Assembly: GCA_963810815.1 (NCBI GenBank)
Contig: CAWEPB010000007.1
Span: forward strand, 124,001-188,000
Source of the DNA: CAVQWT01 sp963810815
Lineage (GTDB): Bacteria > Pseudomonadota > Gammaproteobacteria > Burkholderiales > Casimicrobiaceae
DNA: 64,000 nt
Reading direction: 5' to 3'
This document shows, piece after piece, positions 1 to 9,832 of this stretch. Position 1 is the first letter of the stretch. Each line of letters opens with the position of its first letter. The position numbers and the translations under genes are program-made. Under the pieces are notes generated by a model. The model was not told the origin of the DNA and searched no databases. It worked only from the letters and a program-made list of their open reading frames with translations.

Positions 1-2
1 GC

Positions 3-653
3 GGCGACGCCGACCTCGTGTTCCCGCTGCAGCTCGAGCTGGATCCGGACGGACGCTGGCGGATGAACAGCGTCTTTCCCGATGGATTCGACCCGCTGCT
101 GCATCCCAACGCCAGCGCCTGGGTGTTCCGCCGCGAGCTCGCCGTCCGCACGGGTCCGCTGGTGCGTCGCGGCGAGACCTACACCTACCCGACGCGGCAA
201 TGGCTGATGCGCGCGTGGCGCGCGGGCGCCCGCCTGGAAGCGGTTCCTGCCGCGACCGTCGTCGTGATCTCGGCCACCACCCGCCGCAACACCTATCGCG
301 AGCGCCCCGACCACGAGCACGCGGCCGTCTGGGCGGGCATGACCGGGGACCCGGGATTCCGCGAGCGCTGCCTCGTCGACGCCTGGACGCAGCCCAGGCA
401 GACGCACCTGCGGGCGCTGGCGCCGCGCGTGCTGCTGCGGGGAATGGCGATGCGCGCGGCCGGTCGACTGGCGCAATGGCTCGGCATCGATCCGGAGGCG
501 GTCTACTGCTACGCCAAGTTTCCGAAGCGATACGGTATCCTGCCGGTGCGCGGCGCCGTCATCGCCGAACTCTATCGCCGGCGCGGGCTGTCCGGGAACG
601 AACTGGCGCCCGGCGCGGTCGGAACCGATTCCGCCACCGGATCACCCTCATGA
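3..653 (+). CDS. Glycosyltransferase family 2-like protein, C-terminal part (5' end outside the window)
   Basis: The frame is open to the left edge, and residues before the first in-frame GTG (position 18) read as natural protein, so the gene is truncated by the window. About 216 residues remain. A segment reading ASAWVFRREL, followed by a Gly-Pro-Leu turn, resembles the late acceptor-side region of GT2 enzymes, where a newly introduced speaker or surface residue pattern is followed by an Arg-Arg-Glu helix. The rest is a helical tail rich in Arg. No catalytic DxD is visible because the N-terminal half is missing. The stop overlaps the next start (ATGA), which suggests co-translation with the sugar epimerase-like gene downstream and a role in glycan assembly. 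The family assignment is an inference from partial sequence. Confidence 0.4.
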   Translation, partial: GDADLVFPLQLELDPDGRWRMNSVFPDGFDPLLHPNASAWVFRRELAVRTGPLVRRGETYTYPTRQWLMRAWRAGARLEAVPAATVVVISATTRRNTYRERPDHEHAAVWAGMTGDPGFRERCLVDAWTQPRQTHLRALAPRVLLRGMAMRAAGRLAQWLGIDPEAVYCYAKFPKRYGILPVRGAVIAELYRRRGLSGNELAPGAVGTDSATGSPS

Positions 654-1252
654 GCGCCCCGCTGCCAGCTACCGTGCCCGACCCCGCCCTGTCACCCCGC
701 GAGGGCGCGCTCGAAGGCGCCACGCGCGACAGCCAGAGCATCACCCGCGACTGGGAGCCGCTGCAGTCGCTGATCGACGGAGTCGCGGTGCGCGAGGTGC
801 GCCACGTCGCCAAGGACAACGGCCACCTCACCGAGATGTGGCGCGACGACTGGGGACTTTCCCCCGGCGGCGTCGCGCAGGTCTTCCAGGCGCTGATCGA
901 GTCGGCGGGAATCTCGGCGTGGCACGTCCACCGGACGGCGACCGACCGGCTGTTCGCCAATCACGGCCTCGTCAAGATCGTGCTGTTCGACGCGCGGGCC
1001 GGGTCGCCGACCGAGGGCCGGGTCAACGTCTTCCGCTGCGGCACCATCAGGCCGGCACTGATCGTGGTGCCGCCGGGGGTCTGGCACGGCGTGCACAACC
1101 TGGGTTCCGGGCCGGCGCTGCTGCTCAACCTGCCGGACCGGGCGTACCAGTACGAAGCCCCCGACCACTGGCGCCTGCCGCCGGACACCGATCGCATCCC
1201 GTACTCGTTTAGCGGTGTGCGGCCCAATCACGAGGACCCCGGCCGCTTCTAG
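650..1252 (+). CDS. dTDP-4-dehydrorhamnose 3,5-epimerase-related cupin protein (RmlC-like)
   Basis: The 200-residue product has a single RmlC-type cupin. An N-terminal strand GVAVREVRHV is followed by an acidic Glu-Met-Trp-Arg-Asp segment, the metal-free active-site neighbourhood AWHVHR (His where RmlC has its catalytic base), and the late turn VPPGVWHGVHNLG. Genuine RmlC proteins epimerise C3 and C5 of dTDP-4-keto-6-deoxyglucose in rhamnose synthesis. This protein is slightly longer and more divergent, so it may act on another nucleotide sugar. The start is the ATG that overlaps the stop of the upstream glycosyltransferase-like gene, indicating one operon. The fold is fairly certain and the substrate is not. 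Confidence 0.7.
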   Translation: MSAPLPATVPDPALSPREGALEGATRDSQSITRDWEPLQSLIDGVAVREVRHVAKDNGHLTEMWRDDWGLSPGGVAQVFQALIESAGISAWHVHRTATDRLFANHGLVKIVLFDARAGSPTEGRVNVFRCGTIRPALIVVPPGVWHGVHNLGSGPALLLNLPDRAYQYEAPDHWRLPPDTDRIPYSFSGVRPNHEDPGRF

Positions 1253-1392
1253 GCGGCGCCCGCGACGGCCGCCGCCGACGCCATCGACCGCGGTGCCGCG
1301 CTCGTCCGTGCCGAGGGTTGCGGCGGGCCTCCGGCGCCCTCATGTAAGAGTTTTGTGGGCCCCCGCCCGCAGTCCCGACCCGTGCCTTGCCC

Positions 1393-2082
<690 letters not shown>

Positions 2083-2137
2083 ACGCCATGCGCAGCTTCC
2101 ATCGGCCGGGCGCGCACCGGCGCCGCGCGGGCGCGCG

Positions 2138-4651
2138 ATGAGCGCGACCCTCAGGCTGGCGCTGCGCATGCTGCTGCGCGACTGGCGCGCCGGCGAGCTC
2201 ACGGTGCTCGCGGCGGCGCTGGTGCTCGCGGTCGCCAGCATCGGCACCGTCGGCTTTTTCGCCGACCGGGTGAAGAACGCGCTGACGCGACAGGCGAACC
2301 TGCTGCTCGGCGCCGACGTCGTCATTTCCAGCGACCGGCCGCTGCCTGACACGCTGGCGGCGGACGCTGCGAGGCGCGGCCTGGTGACGGTGCCGGTGCT
2401 GCGCTTCAACAGCATGGTCCAGCGCGAGGGCGGCGCGGGCGGCCTGGTGCTGGCGACGGTGAAGGCGGTCGGTCCCGGGTATCCGCTGCGCGGCGCGGTC
2501 ACGCTGGTCGACCCCGAGCGTCCCGAGGGCCGGCGCGCCGAGGGCATTCCCGAGCGCGGCCAGGTGTGGCCCGACACGCGCTTCGCGCAGCGCCTCGGCC
2601 TCAAGTCCGGCGACCGCCTGTCGATCGGCGAGGCGGTGCTCACCGTGGGCCCGGTGATGCTGCAGGAACCCGAAGTCGCCACCGGCCTCCTGTCGAGCGG
2701 TCCGCGGCTGCTGATGCACCAGGACGATGTCGCGGCGACCAACCTGCTGCAGCCGGGCAATCGCGCGACGTACCGGCTGCTGGTCGCCGACCGCGCCGAC
2801 CGCGACACGCTCGCCGGCTTCGTGACCTGGGCGCAGGGCGAGCTGAAGCCCGGCCAGCGGCTGGAGAACGTCCGCGACGTGCAGCCGGAGGTGCGCCAGA
2901 CGCTGGAGCGCGCCGAGCGTTTCCTCGGCCTCGCCGCGCTGGTCGCGGTGATGCTGGCGGCCGTCGCGGTCGCGCTCGCGGCGTCGCGCTACCTGCGCCG
3001 CCATCTCGACACCGCGGCGATGCTGCGCTGCCTCGGTACGTCGCAGCGCCGGGCGCTGATGCTGTTCGTCACCCAGTTCGTCGTGCTCGGGGTCGTCGCC
3101 AGCGCCGTCGGCGTCGCGCTGGCGCTGGCCGGGCAGGCGCTGCTGGTCGCGCTGCTGGCGTCGATCGCGCAGACGACGCTGCCGCCGCCCGACGCGCTGC
3201 CCGGGATCGCGGCGTTCACCGCCGGCATGCTGCTGCTGCTGGGATTCGCGTTGCCGCCGCTGGTGGCGCTGGCCGGCGTACCGCCGCTGCGCGTGCTGCG
3301 CCGCGACCTGCCGCGGCCGCGGCCGTCGTCGGTGCTGGTCTATGCGCTGGGCGCGGCGGTGATCGGGCTGCTCATCGCCTGGCAGGCGAAGGATCCCACC
3401 GCCGGCGCGATCATGGTCGGCGCGATCGGCGGGCTGCTGGCGGTGTCGGCGGTGTCGGCGTGGCTGCTGATCCTGCTGTTGAAGCGCCTGCCGCAGCGCG
3501 GCGTCACGTGGCGCTTCGGCCTCGCCAACCTGCGCCGGCGGCCGCTGGCGTCGAGCCTGCAGGTGGGCGCGCTGGCGCTGGGGCTGATGGCGCTGCTGCT
3601 GCTCACCGTGGTGCGCGGCGACTTGATGAAGAACTGGCGGGCGAGCCTGCCGGCCGACGCGCCGAACCACTTCATCATCAACGTGCTGCCGGACCAGGTC
3701 GACGCGGTGCGCGCGTCGCTCGCCCAGGTGACCGGCGGCGACGTCGTGCTCTACCCGATGGTCCGCGGCCGCCTGGTCGCGGTGAACGGCACGCCGCTGG
3801 ACAGCACCAAGTTCGACAATCCGCGCGCGCGCCGCCTCGCCGAGCGCGAGTTCAACCTGTCGACGGCGGCCGAGCTGCCGTCGACCAACCGCCTGACCGC
3901 CGGCAAGTTCTGGGGGAGCGCGGCGAAGCCGGAGGCCGCGATCTCGATGGAGGACGGCATCGCCGAGTCGCTCAAGCTGAAGCTCGGCGACACGCTGACC
4001 TTCGACATCGCGGGCACCCCGGTGGTGGCGCCGATCACCAGCCTGCGCAAGGTCGACTGGGACAGCTTCCGCCCGAACTTCTTCACGCTGTTCCCGCCCG
4101 GTGCGCTCGACGGCATGCCCACGTCGTACCTCGGCGCGGTGCGGGTTCCGGACAGCGCGGCCGGGGGCGCCTGGCTGTCGGCATTCGTCCAGCAGTTCCC
4201 GAACGTGCTGGCGATCGACGTCGGCGAGGTGATCCGGCAGGTGCAGTCGATCATGGACCAGGTGGCGCGAGCGGTCGAGTTCGTGTTCCTGTTCACGCTG
4301 GCTGCGGGCCTGCTGGTGCTGCAGGCGGCGATCGCCGCGACCCAGGACGAGCGGCGCTTCGATGCCGCGATCCTGCGCACGCTCGGCGCGTCGCAGCGGC
4401 AGCTCTCGGCGGCGCAGGTCGCCGAGTTCGTGGTGCTGGGCGCGCTGGCCGGCCTGCTGGCGGCGACCGGCGCGTGGATCACCGGCAAGGTGCTCGCCGA
4501 CCGCGTGTTCCAGATCCCGTTCGCGGCGAGCTGGACGGTGTGGGTCTGGGGCATCGGCGGCGGCGCGATCGCCGTGACGCTGGCCGGCTGGCTGGGCACG
4601 CGCAGCACGGCGCGCCATCCGCCGCTGGCGGTGATCCGGCAACTGGGCTGA
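2138..4651 (+). CDS. FtsX-like permease, YbbP family
   Basis: An 837-residue inner-membrane protein with the duplicated FtsX layout of the YbbP family: an N-terminal helix (about residues 15-40), a large periplasmic domain, a first four-helix block near residues 265-430, a second periplasmic domain, and a closing three-helix block near 715-830. It is the membrane partner of the ATPase just upstream. YbbA-YbbP complexes have been linked to extraction of hydrophobic molecules from the envelope, but the cargo cannot be told from sequence. The start follows the ATPase by 56 bases, in which a 20-codon frame opening at 2080 is probably incidental. Length and topology match the family. Confidence 0.85.
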   Translation: MSATLRLALRMLLRDWRAGELTVLAAALVLAVASIGTVGFFADRVKNALTRQANLLLGADVVISSDRPLPDTLAADAARRGLVTVPVLRFNSMVQREGGAGGLVLATVKAVGPGYPLRGAVTLVDPERPEGRRAEGIPERGQVWPDTRFAQRLGLKSGDRLSIGEAVLTVGPVMLQEPEVATGLLSSGPRLLMHQDDVAATNLLQPGNRATYRLLVADRADRDTLAGFVTWAQGELKPGQRLENVRDVQPEVRQTLERAERFLGLAALVAVMLAAVAVALAASRYLRRHLDTAAMLRCLGTSQRRALMLFVTQFVVLGVVASAVGVALALAGQALLVALLASIAQTTLPPPDALPGIAAFTAGMLLLLGFALPPLVALAGVPPLRVLRRDLPRPRPSSVLVYALGAAVIGLLIAWQAKDPTAGAIMVGAIGGLLAVSAVSAWLLILLLKRLPQRGVTWRFGLANLRRRPLASSLQVGALALGLMALLLLTVVRGDLMKNWRASLPADAPNHFIINVLPDQVDAVRASLAQVTGGDVVLYPMVRGRLVAVNGTPLDSTKFDNPRARRLAEREFNLSTAAELPSTNRLTAGKFWGSAAKPEAAISMEDGIAESLKLKLGDTLTFDIAGTPVVAPITSLRKVDWDSFRPNFFTLFPPGALDGMPTSYLGAVRVPDSAAGGAWLSAFVQQFPNVLAIDVGEVIRQVQSIMDQVARAVEFVFLFTLAAGLLVLQAAIAATQDERRFDAAILRTLGASQRQLSAAQVAEFVVLGALAGLLAATGAWITGKVLADRVFQIPFAASWTVWVWGIGGGAIAVTLAGWLGTRSTARHPPLAVIRQLG

Positions 4652-4658
4652 GGCGACG

Positions 4659-5069
4659 ATGGGCGAGGCCGGGGGCACCGCGGCGGATCCGGTCACGCCG
4701 TTCGCGGCGATCGGCGGCGAGCCGGGCGTGCGCGCGCTGGTCGACCGGTTCTACGACCTGATGGAACTCGAGCCGGCCTACGCGGGCATCCGCGCGCTGC
4801 ACGCGCCGTCGCTGGACGCGGCGCGCGAGAAGCTGTTCCTGTTCCTCACCGGCTGGCTGGGCGGGCCACCGCTGTACATGGACCGCTACGGGCATCCGCG
4901 GCTGCGCGCGCGGCACCTGCCGTTCGCGATCGGGGTCGGCGAGCGCGACCAGTGGCTGGCGTGCATGCGACAGGCGCTGATCGACACCGAGGTCGAACCC
5001 GCGCTGGCGGCGAAGCTGATGGAGGCGTTCTTCGGCACCGCCGACTGGATGCGCAATCGCGAAGGGTAG
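4659..5069 (+). CDS. Group II truncated haemoglobin
   Basis: A 136-residue globin of the 2/2 type. The proximal haem ligand is His86 in ARHLPFAIG. The WLGGP segment at 66-70 and the YGHPRLR loop are typical of group II, and the N-terminal FYDLM helix and C-terminal ADWMRN end are also characteristic. Group II proteins bind O2 or NO reversibly and are thought to detoxify NO or peroxide or to supply oxygen. The gene starts 8 bases after the permease stop and is followed 12 bases later by a pseudouridine synthase, a spacing that suggests a shared transcript without a shared function. Confidence 0.9.
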   Translation: MGEAGGTAADPVTPFAAIGGEPGVRALVDRFYDLMELEPAYAGIRALHAPSLDAAREKLFLFLTGWLGGPPLYMDRYGHPRLRARHLPFAIGVGERDQWLACMRQALIDTEVEPALAAKLMEAFFGTADWMRNREG

Positions 5070-5081
5070 GGCGGCGGTGCC

Positions 5082-5816
5082 GTGCTGACGATCCTGCATC
5101 GCGACGAACAGCTGATCGCCATCGACAAGCCGGCCGGGCTGCTGGTCCATCGCAGCGGCATCGACCGCCACGAGACGCGCTTCGCCGTGCAGCTGCTGCG
5201 CGACCAGATCGGTGCCCGCGTGCAGCCGGTGCATCGGCTCGACAAGGGCACGTCCGGCGTGCTGCTGTTCGCGTTCGATGCCGAAACCACCCGCCGCATG
5301 GGCGCGCAGTTCGAGCGCAGCGAGGTCGCCAAGACCTACCTGGCGATCGTGCGCGGCTGGCCGCCCGAGTCGGGCAGCGTCACGCACGCGCTGTCGCGGA
5401 CGCACGACGATTTCGGCCACGCGCTCGCGGCAGCGGAGCCGCAGCCGGCGCGCACCGACTTCCGGCGGCTGGCGACCGTCGAGCTGCCCTGCGCCGTCGA
5501 CCGCCACCCGACCTCGCGCTACGCGCTGGTGGAGCTCGCGCCGCGCACCGGCCGCCGGCACCAGCTGCGCCGGCACATGAAGCACATCGCCCACCCGATC
5601 GTCGGCGACGCGACGCATGGCAAGGGCGTCCACAACCGTTTCTTTCAACGCGAGTTCGGCTGCCATCGGCTGCTGCTGGCCTGCGTCGCGCTGGAGTTCC
5701 GGCACCCGTCGACCGGCGAGGAAGTCGCGATTCGTGCGCCGCTCGGCGATTGTTTCGCGGCGATCTGCGGCCGGCTCGGCTGGTCGGCCAGCGCGCATCC
5801 GGTGGCGGCGAACTGA
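5082..5816 (+). CDS. truC: RluA-family pseudouridine synthase, TruC type
   Basis: A 244-residue enzyme of the RluA/TruC family, expected to convert uridine to pseudouridine in tRNA (position 65 for TruC). The catalytic motif HRLDKGTSG lies at residues 51-59 with Asp54 as nucleophile. The N-terminal IDKPAGLLVH strand and the RTGRRHQLRRHMKH motif, which fits the family's substrate-binding arginine region, are both present. No S4 domain is seen at the N terminus, which favours TruC over RluC/D. The GTG start at 5082 is the only reasonable start that keeps the first strand (LTILHRDEQLIAID). Confidence 0.8.
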   Translation: MLTILHRDEQLIAIDKPAGLLVHRSGIDRHETRFAVQLLRDQIGARVQPVHRLDKGTSGVLLFAFDAETTRRMGAQFERSEVAKTYLAIVRGWPPESGSVTHALSRTHDDFGHALAAAEPQPARTDFRRLATVELPCAVDRHPTSRYALVELAPRTGRRHQLRRHMKHIAHPIVGDATHGKGVHNRFFQREFGCHRLLLACVALEFRHPSTGEEVAIRAPLGDCFAAICGRLGWSASAHPVAAN

Positions 5817-5920
5817 GCGCGGGTTTTCGCCGGCTCGCGTACCATGAGCGCGGCGGAATCCCGACCCCGGGCTCACCCGCGCATCACGCCCCCGGGGCCT
5901 GTCCACGCATCACCACCTTC

Positions 5921-6940
5921 ATGCGGCTCGAACATCTCCACCTCCGGCTGCGCGCCCTGGGCGCCAGGCACTGCCACGAGCGGGCCGTGCTGCGCGCGTG
6001 GATGCAGGCGCAGCCGCTCCACAGCGGCTCGCGTCCGGCGGCGGATTTCCTGCCTCGCGCGCTCCGCGACGCGTTGCCGGAACTGGCTCGCGAGCTTGCC
6101 GGACTGGCGCGCCTGCGCTCGGAGCACCCGTCGGCCGACGGCTCCGCGCGCCTGCTGGTCGAACTGGCCGACGGGCAGGCGGTCGAGTCGGTGCTGCTGC
6201 CGCGCGACGGCGTCTGCGTTTCCACCCAGGTCGGCTGCGCGGTGGGTTGCGTCTTCTGCATGACCGGGCGCGACGGCTTGAGCCGCCACCTCGGCAGCGC
6301 CGAGATCGTTGCGCAGGTGGCACTGGCCCGCTCGCACCGTCCGGTGCGGAAGGTCGTGTTCATGGGCATGGGCGAGCCCGCCCATAACCTCGAAAACGTC
6401 CTCGAGGCGATCGAGCTGCTGGGGACCGAGGGCGGGATCGGGCACAAGAACCTGGTCTTCTCGACGGTGGGCGACCCGCGCGTGTTCGAACGGCTGCCGC
6501 AGGCGCGCGTCCGGCCGGCGCTGGCGCTGTCGCTGCATTCGACGTCGGCCGCGCTGCGCGCGAAGCTGTTGCCGCGGGCGCCGCGCATCGACCCGGCCGC
6601 GCTCGTCGAGCTCGGGGAGCGCTATGCGCGGGCGACGCACTATCCGATCCAGTACCAGTGGACGCTGCTCGACGGCGTCAACGACGGCGACGAGGAGATC
6701 GAAGGCATCGTCCGGCTGCTCGCCGGCAGCTACGCGGTGATGAACCTGATCCCGTACAACACGCTGCCGGGGCTGTCGTTGCGGCGGCCCGCGGCCGCGC
6801 GGGTCCTGGCGATGGCGCGGCGCCTGAACGAGCGCGGCGTCCTCACCAAGCTGCGCGATTCGGCGGGGCAGGACGTCGACGGGGGCTGCGGGCAGCTGCG
6901 CGCGCGCGAGATCCGGCGGCAGCCGCAGGTCGCGAACTGA
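5921..6940 (+). CDS. RlmN-family radical SAM RNA methyltransferase
   Basis: A 339-residue radical SAM enzyme. The 4Fe-4S cysteines are Cys106, Cys110 and Cys113 in GCAVGCVFC. The GMGEPAHN turn, the STVGDPRV strand and the C-terminal VDGGCGQL, which holds the conserved methyl-carrying/resolving cysteine, place it in the RlmN/Cfr family, which methylates C2 (or C8) of adenosine in 23S rRNA and in tRNA. RlmN normally has DAACGQL, and the two Ala to Gly changes plus the short N-terminal domain suggest a paralogue rather than the housekeeping enzyme. The ATG at 5921 gives the expected HLHLRLRALG opening. Longer in-frame extensions upstream overlap truC and look non-coding. Confidence 0.75.
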   Translation: MRLEHLHLRLRALGARHCHERAVLRAWMQAQPLHSGSRPAADFLPRALRDALPELARELAGLARLRSEHPSADGSARLLVELADGQAVESVLLPRDGVCVSTQVGCAVGCVFCMTGRDGLSRHLGSAEIVAQVALARSHRPVRKVVFMGMGEPAHNLENVLEAIELLGTEGGIGHKNLVFSTVGDPRVFERLPQARVRPALALSLHSTSAALRAKLLPRAPRIDPAALVELGERYARATHYPIQYQWTLLDGVNDGDEEIEGIVRLLAGSYAVMNLIPYNTLPGLSLRRPAAARVLAMARRLNERGVLTKLRDSAGQDVDGGCGQLRAREIRRQPQVAN

Positions 6941-7035
6941 ACCGCCGCGCGGCCTGCGCGGCGGTTGGTTCGGGCAAGCAAGCACGCAGACCGCGCGCCA
7001 CGTGCACGGTCTGCGCGCATCGCGATCGACGCGCG

Positions 7036-9543
7036 TCAGTCCCGCTTCGCCTTCTCGGTCATCGCCGCCTCGAACTTCGCGATGTCGGCAGGCGACAGTT
7101 GCGGCCGGTCCAGCTTGATCGTCAGCCGGTTCAACTTGGCGGTCAGCGCGAACGGCGGCCTGTAGTCGGCGTCGTTCACGCCGGTCAGCGTGTCCGAGCC
7201 GATGTCGAAGCTCTCGTCCCACTGCAGGATCATCGGCAGCGTCTTCGGCATCTGCTTGGTGTCGACCACCTTGCCATCGACCTTCAGCGTGCCGACCCCT
7301 GGCCGCCCAACACCGCTGAAGTTGTTGAACGCCAGGGTGCCGGCGCCCAGGCCGTCGTACTTGAAGTCGAACTCGACCGTGTGCCGCCCCGGCGGCAGCG
7401 CGTCGGGGCCTTCCCACTTGATGCGCTCCAGGTCGACCATGTTCCACAGCCACACCGGCTTGCCCTTGAGCAGGTAGAAGCCGTAGCCGGCGAAGCGCCC
7501 GCCCGAGGTGAGAATCATGCCCTCGGCGCCAGCCTGCGGCACCTCGATGTCGGCGGTGACCGTGTACGAGGTGTTGAGCAGCAGCGGCGAGTCGCCCTGC
7601 GGCAGCCCGACCATCGGCCGCGTGTAGACGAACTCGCTGCGCCCGGCGGTGATGTTCGGCCGCGGCGCTACGATTCGGGCCGCCACCGAGGCATCCATCG
7701 GAAAGACCTGATGCTTCTTCGCCTCCGCGACGAACATCTGCTTCAGTTCCTTGACCTTCTGCGGGTTGCCGGTCGCCACGTTGGTCGTCTGGTTGAAGTC
7801 GGTGTTCAGGTTGAAGAGCTCGATGACCTGGTTGTCCAGCGGGTTCGCATTGGCGGGGCCGAATGCCTCCCACGGCGCGCGATTCACCTTGGTGCTCAGG
7901 AACCAGCCGTCGTGGTACAGCGCCCACTGGCCCATCATCTCGAAGTACTGCGTCCGGTGCCGCGACGGCGTCTTCGCATTCTTCGCGTCGAACGTGTACG
8001 CGAAGCTCGTGCCCTCGATCGGCGCCTGCCTGATGCCGTCCACCATCTCGGGCGCCTTGATGCCGGCGGCCTCGAGGATCGTCGGCACGACGTCGATGAC
8101 GTGGACGAACTGCTCGCGCAGGCCGCCCTTGTCCTTGATGCGCGCCGGCCACGACACCACCATGTTCTGGTTGACGCCGCCGAGTTGCGATGCGTTCTGC
8201 TTGAACCACGAGAACGGCGTGTCGAACGCCCACGACCAGCCTGCCGACATGTGGTTGTAGGTCTGCTCGGTGCCCCAGACGTCGTAGAACTTCATCTGGA
8301 CCTCGATCGGCAGCTGGTTGAGGCCGTTGAAGAACGCGACCTCGTTGGGCGTGCCGTCCGGCCCGCCCTCGGCGCTGGTGCCGTTGTCGCCGTTGATGTA
8401 GATGATCAGCGTGTTGTCGAGCCTGCCCAGGTCCTGGAAGGCCTGGACCACGCGACCGATCTCGTGGTCGTTGTACGCGGCGTAGGCGGCGAAGACCTCG
8501 ACCTGGCGGATGAAGAGCTTCTTCTCCTCCGCCTTCAACTGGTCCCATTCCTTCAGCACGTCCTTCGGCCACGGCGGCAGCTTGGCGTCCTTCGGGATCA
8601 CGCCGAGGCGCTTCTGGTTCTCGAAGATGCGCTCGCGCACCTTGTTCCAGCCCTCGTCGAACAGCTTCATCTGGCTGATCTTGTCGACCCACTCCTTGGT
8701 CGGGTGGTGCGGCGCGTGCGTGGCGCCGGGGGCGTACTTGATGAAGATCGGCTTGTCCGGCTGGATCTGGTGCATCCGCGTCATGTAGTCGATGGCGTCG
8801 TCGGCCATCCCGGTGACGAGGTTCCAGCCCGGCTTGCCTTCGAATGGAAAGATCTGCGTCGTGTTGCGGAACAGGTTCGGCTGCCACTGGTTGGCGTCGC
8901 CGCCGACGAAGCCGTAGAAGTAGTCGAAGCCCATGCCGACCGGCCACTGGTCGAACGGCCCGGCCTGGCTGGCCGCGAACGCCGGCACGTTGTGGTCCTT
9001 GCCGAACCAGGACGTCGCGTAGCCGTTGTCCTTCAGGATGCGGCCGATCGTGGCCTTGTCCCTGGCGATGATGCTGTTGTAGCCGGGGAAGCCCGTCGAC
9101 TGCTCGGAGATCACGCCGAAGCCGGCCGAGTGGTGGTTGCGCCCGGTGATCAGCGCGGCGCGCGTGGGCGAGCACAACGCGGTCGAGAACATGCGGTTGT
9201 AGCGCAGCCCCTCGTTCGCGAGGCGGTCCATCGTCGGCGTCGGGATCACGCCGCCGAAGGTGCTGGGCACGCCGAAGCCGGCGTCGTCGGTGATGATCAG
9301 CAGCACGTTCGGCGCGCCCTTGGGCGGCACGACGCGGGGCGCCCACCAAGGCTTCGACTGCAGCGCATTGTTCCTGATCACGCCGCCGAACTTCGGGTCG
9401 GGCGGCGGCAGTTGCTTCCCGCTGAGGCTCGTGGTGGCGCTGGGCGAGCCCAGCGTGGCGGTGACCTGCTGGGCCGCGGATTGCCCCGCTCCCAGGATGC
9501 CTGCGGCGATTGCGGCAAACAGCAACGTCCTGCGGGTGCGCAT
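7036..9543 (-). CDS. Exported arylsulfatase (type I sulfatase)
   Basis: An 835-residue precursor. The N-terminal signal peptide (Arg-rich start, hydrophobic core, AQSAAQ-like cleavage region around residue 25) predicts a periplasmic enzyme. The sulfatase core starts with the metal-binding TDDAGFG (Asp86, Asp87). The modification motif CSPTR places the formylglycine precursor cysteine at residue 124, followed by the ALITGR helix. A C-terminal beta domain follows residue 600. The family hydrolyses sulfate esters and some members act on phosphonates. The chosen ATG has a strong GGAAGGA ribosome site 7 bases upstream. No formylglycine-generating enzyme or anaerobic maturase is seen nearby. Confidence 0.88.
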   Translation of the reverse strand: MRTRRTLLFAAIAAGILGAGQSAAQQVTATLGSPSATTSLSGKQLPPPDPKFGGVIRNNALQSKPWWAPRVVPPKGAPNVLLIITDDAGFGVPSTFGGVIPTPTMDRLANEGLRYNRMFSTALCSPTRAALITGRNHHSAGFGVISEQSTGFPGYNSIIARDKATIGRILKDNGYATSWFGKDHNVPAFAASQAGPFDQWPVGMGFDYFYGFVGGDANQWQPNLFRNTTQIFPFEGKPGWNLVTGMADDAIDYMTRMHQIQPDKPIFIKYAPGATHAPHHPTKEWVDKISQMKLFDEGWNKVRERIFENQKRLGVIPKDAKLPPWPKDVLKEWDQLKAEEKKLFIRQVEVFAAYAAYNDHEIGRVVQAFQDLGRLDNTLIIYINGDNGTSAEGGPDGTPNEVAFFNGLNQLPIEVQMKFYDVWGTEQTYNHMSAGWSWAFDTPFSWFKQNASQLGGVNQNMVVSWPARIKDKGGLREQFVHVIDVVPTILEAAGIKAPEMVDGIRQAPIEGTSFAYTFDAKNAKTPSRHRTQYFEMMGQWALYHDGWFLSTKVNRAPWEAFGPANANPLDNQVIELFNLNTDFNQTTNVATGNPQKVKELKQMFVAEAKKHQVFPMDASVAARIVAPRPNITAGRSEFVYTRPMVGLPQGDSPLLLNTSYTVTADIEVPQAGAEGMILTSGGRFAGYGFYLLKGKPVWLWNMVDLERIKWEGPDALPPGRHTVEFDFKYDGLGAGTLAFNNFSGVGRPGVGTLKVDGKVVDTKQMPKTLPMILQWDESFDIGSDTLTGVNDADYRPPFALTAKLNRLTIKLDRPQLSPADIAKFEAAMTEKAKRD

Positions 9544-9832
9544 GATGGTTCCTTCCTGGAAAGCCGGGCTGGGGGGCAACTGCGTAAGGCTACCAGATCT
9601 GACGGCGCCGAACCTTGCAATTCCGGCACGCCAGAGGTTGACCGCGCCCGTCGCCCCGCCCCGGGATGGGAACCGCGATGGAGGCAGGTTTTCCCAGGAC
9701 GAGCCGGGTCGGCGGCCGGGTCGGCGCGTGATCGCGGCACGCTGCGCGCCGGCTCGTGAGAAAATACCCCTCGGGTTCAACGAGACCCGCATTCTGCGCC
9801 CGCACCCGCGGCAGCCGCACCCGAGAAAGCCC

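Noticed and set aside
9544..9832. Cobalamin riboswitch upstream of nrdJ
   Set aside because: No B12 box or conserved core could be found. The gap contains only GC-rich sequence and a weak AT patch near 9762.
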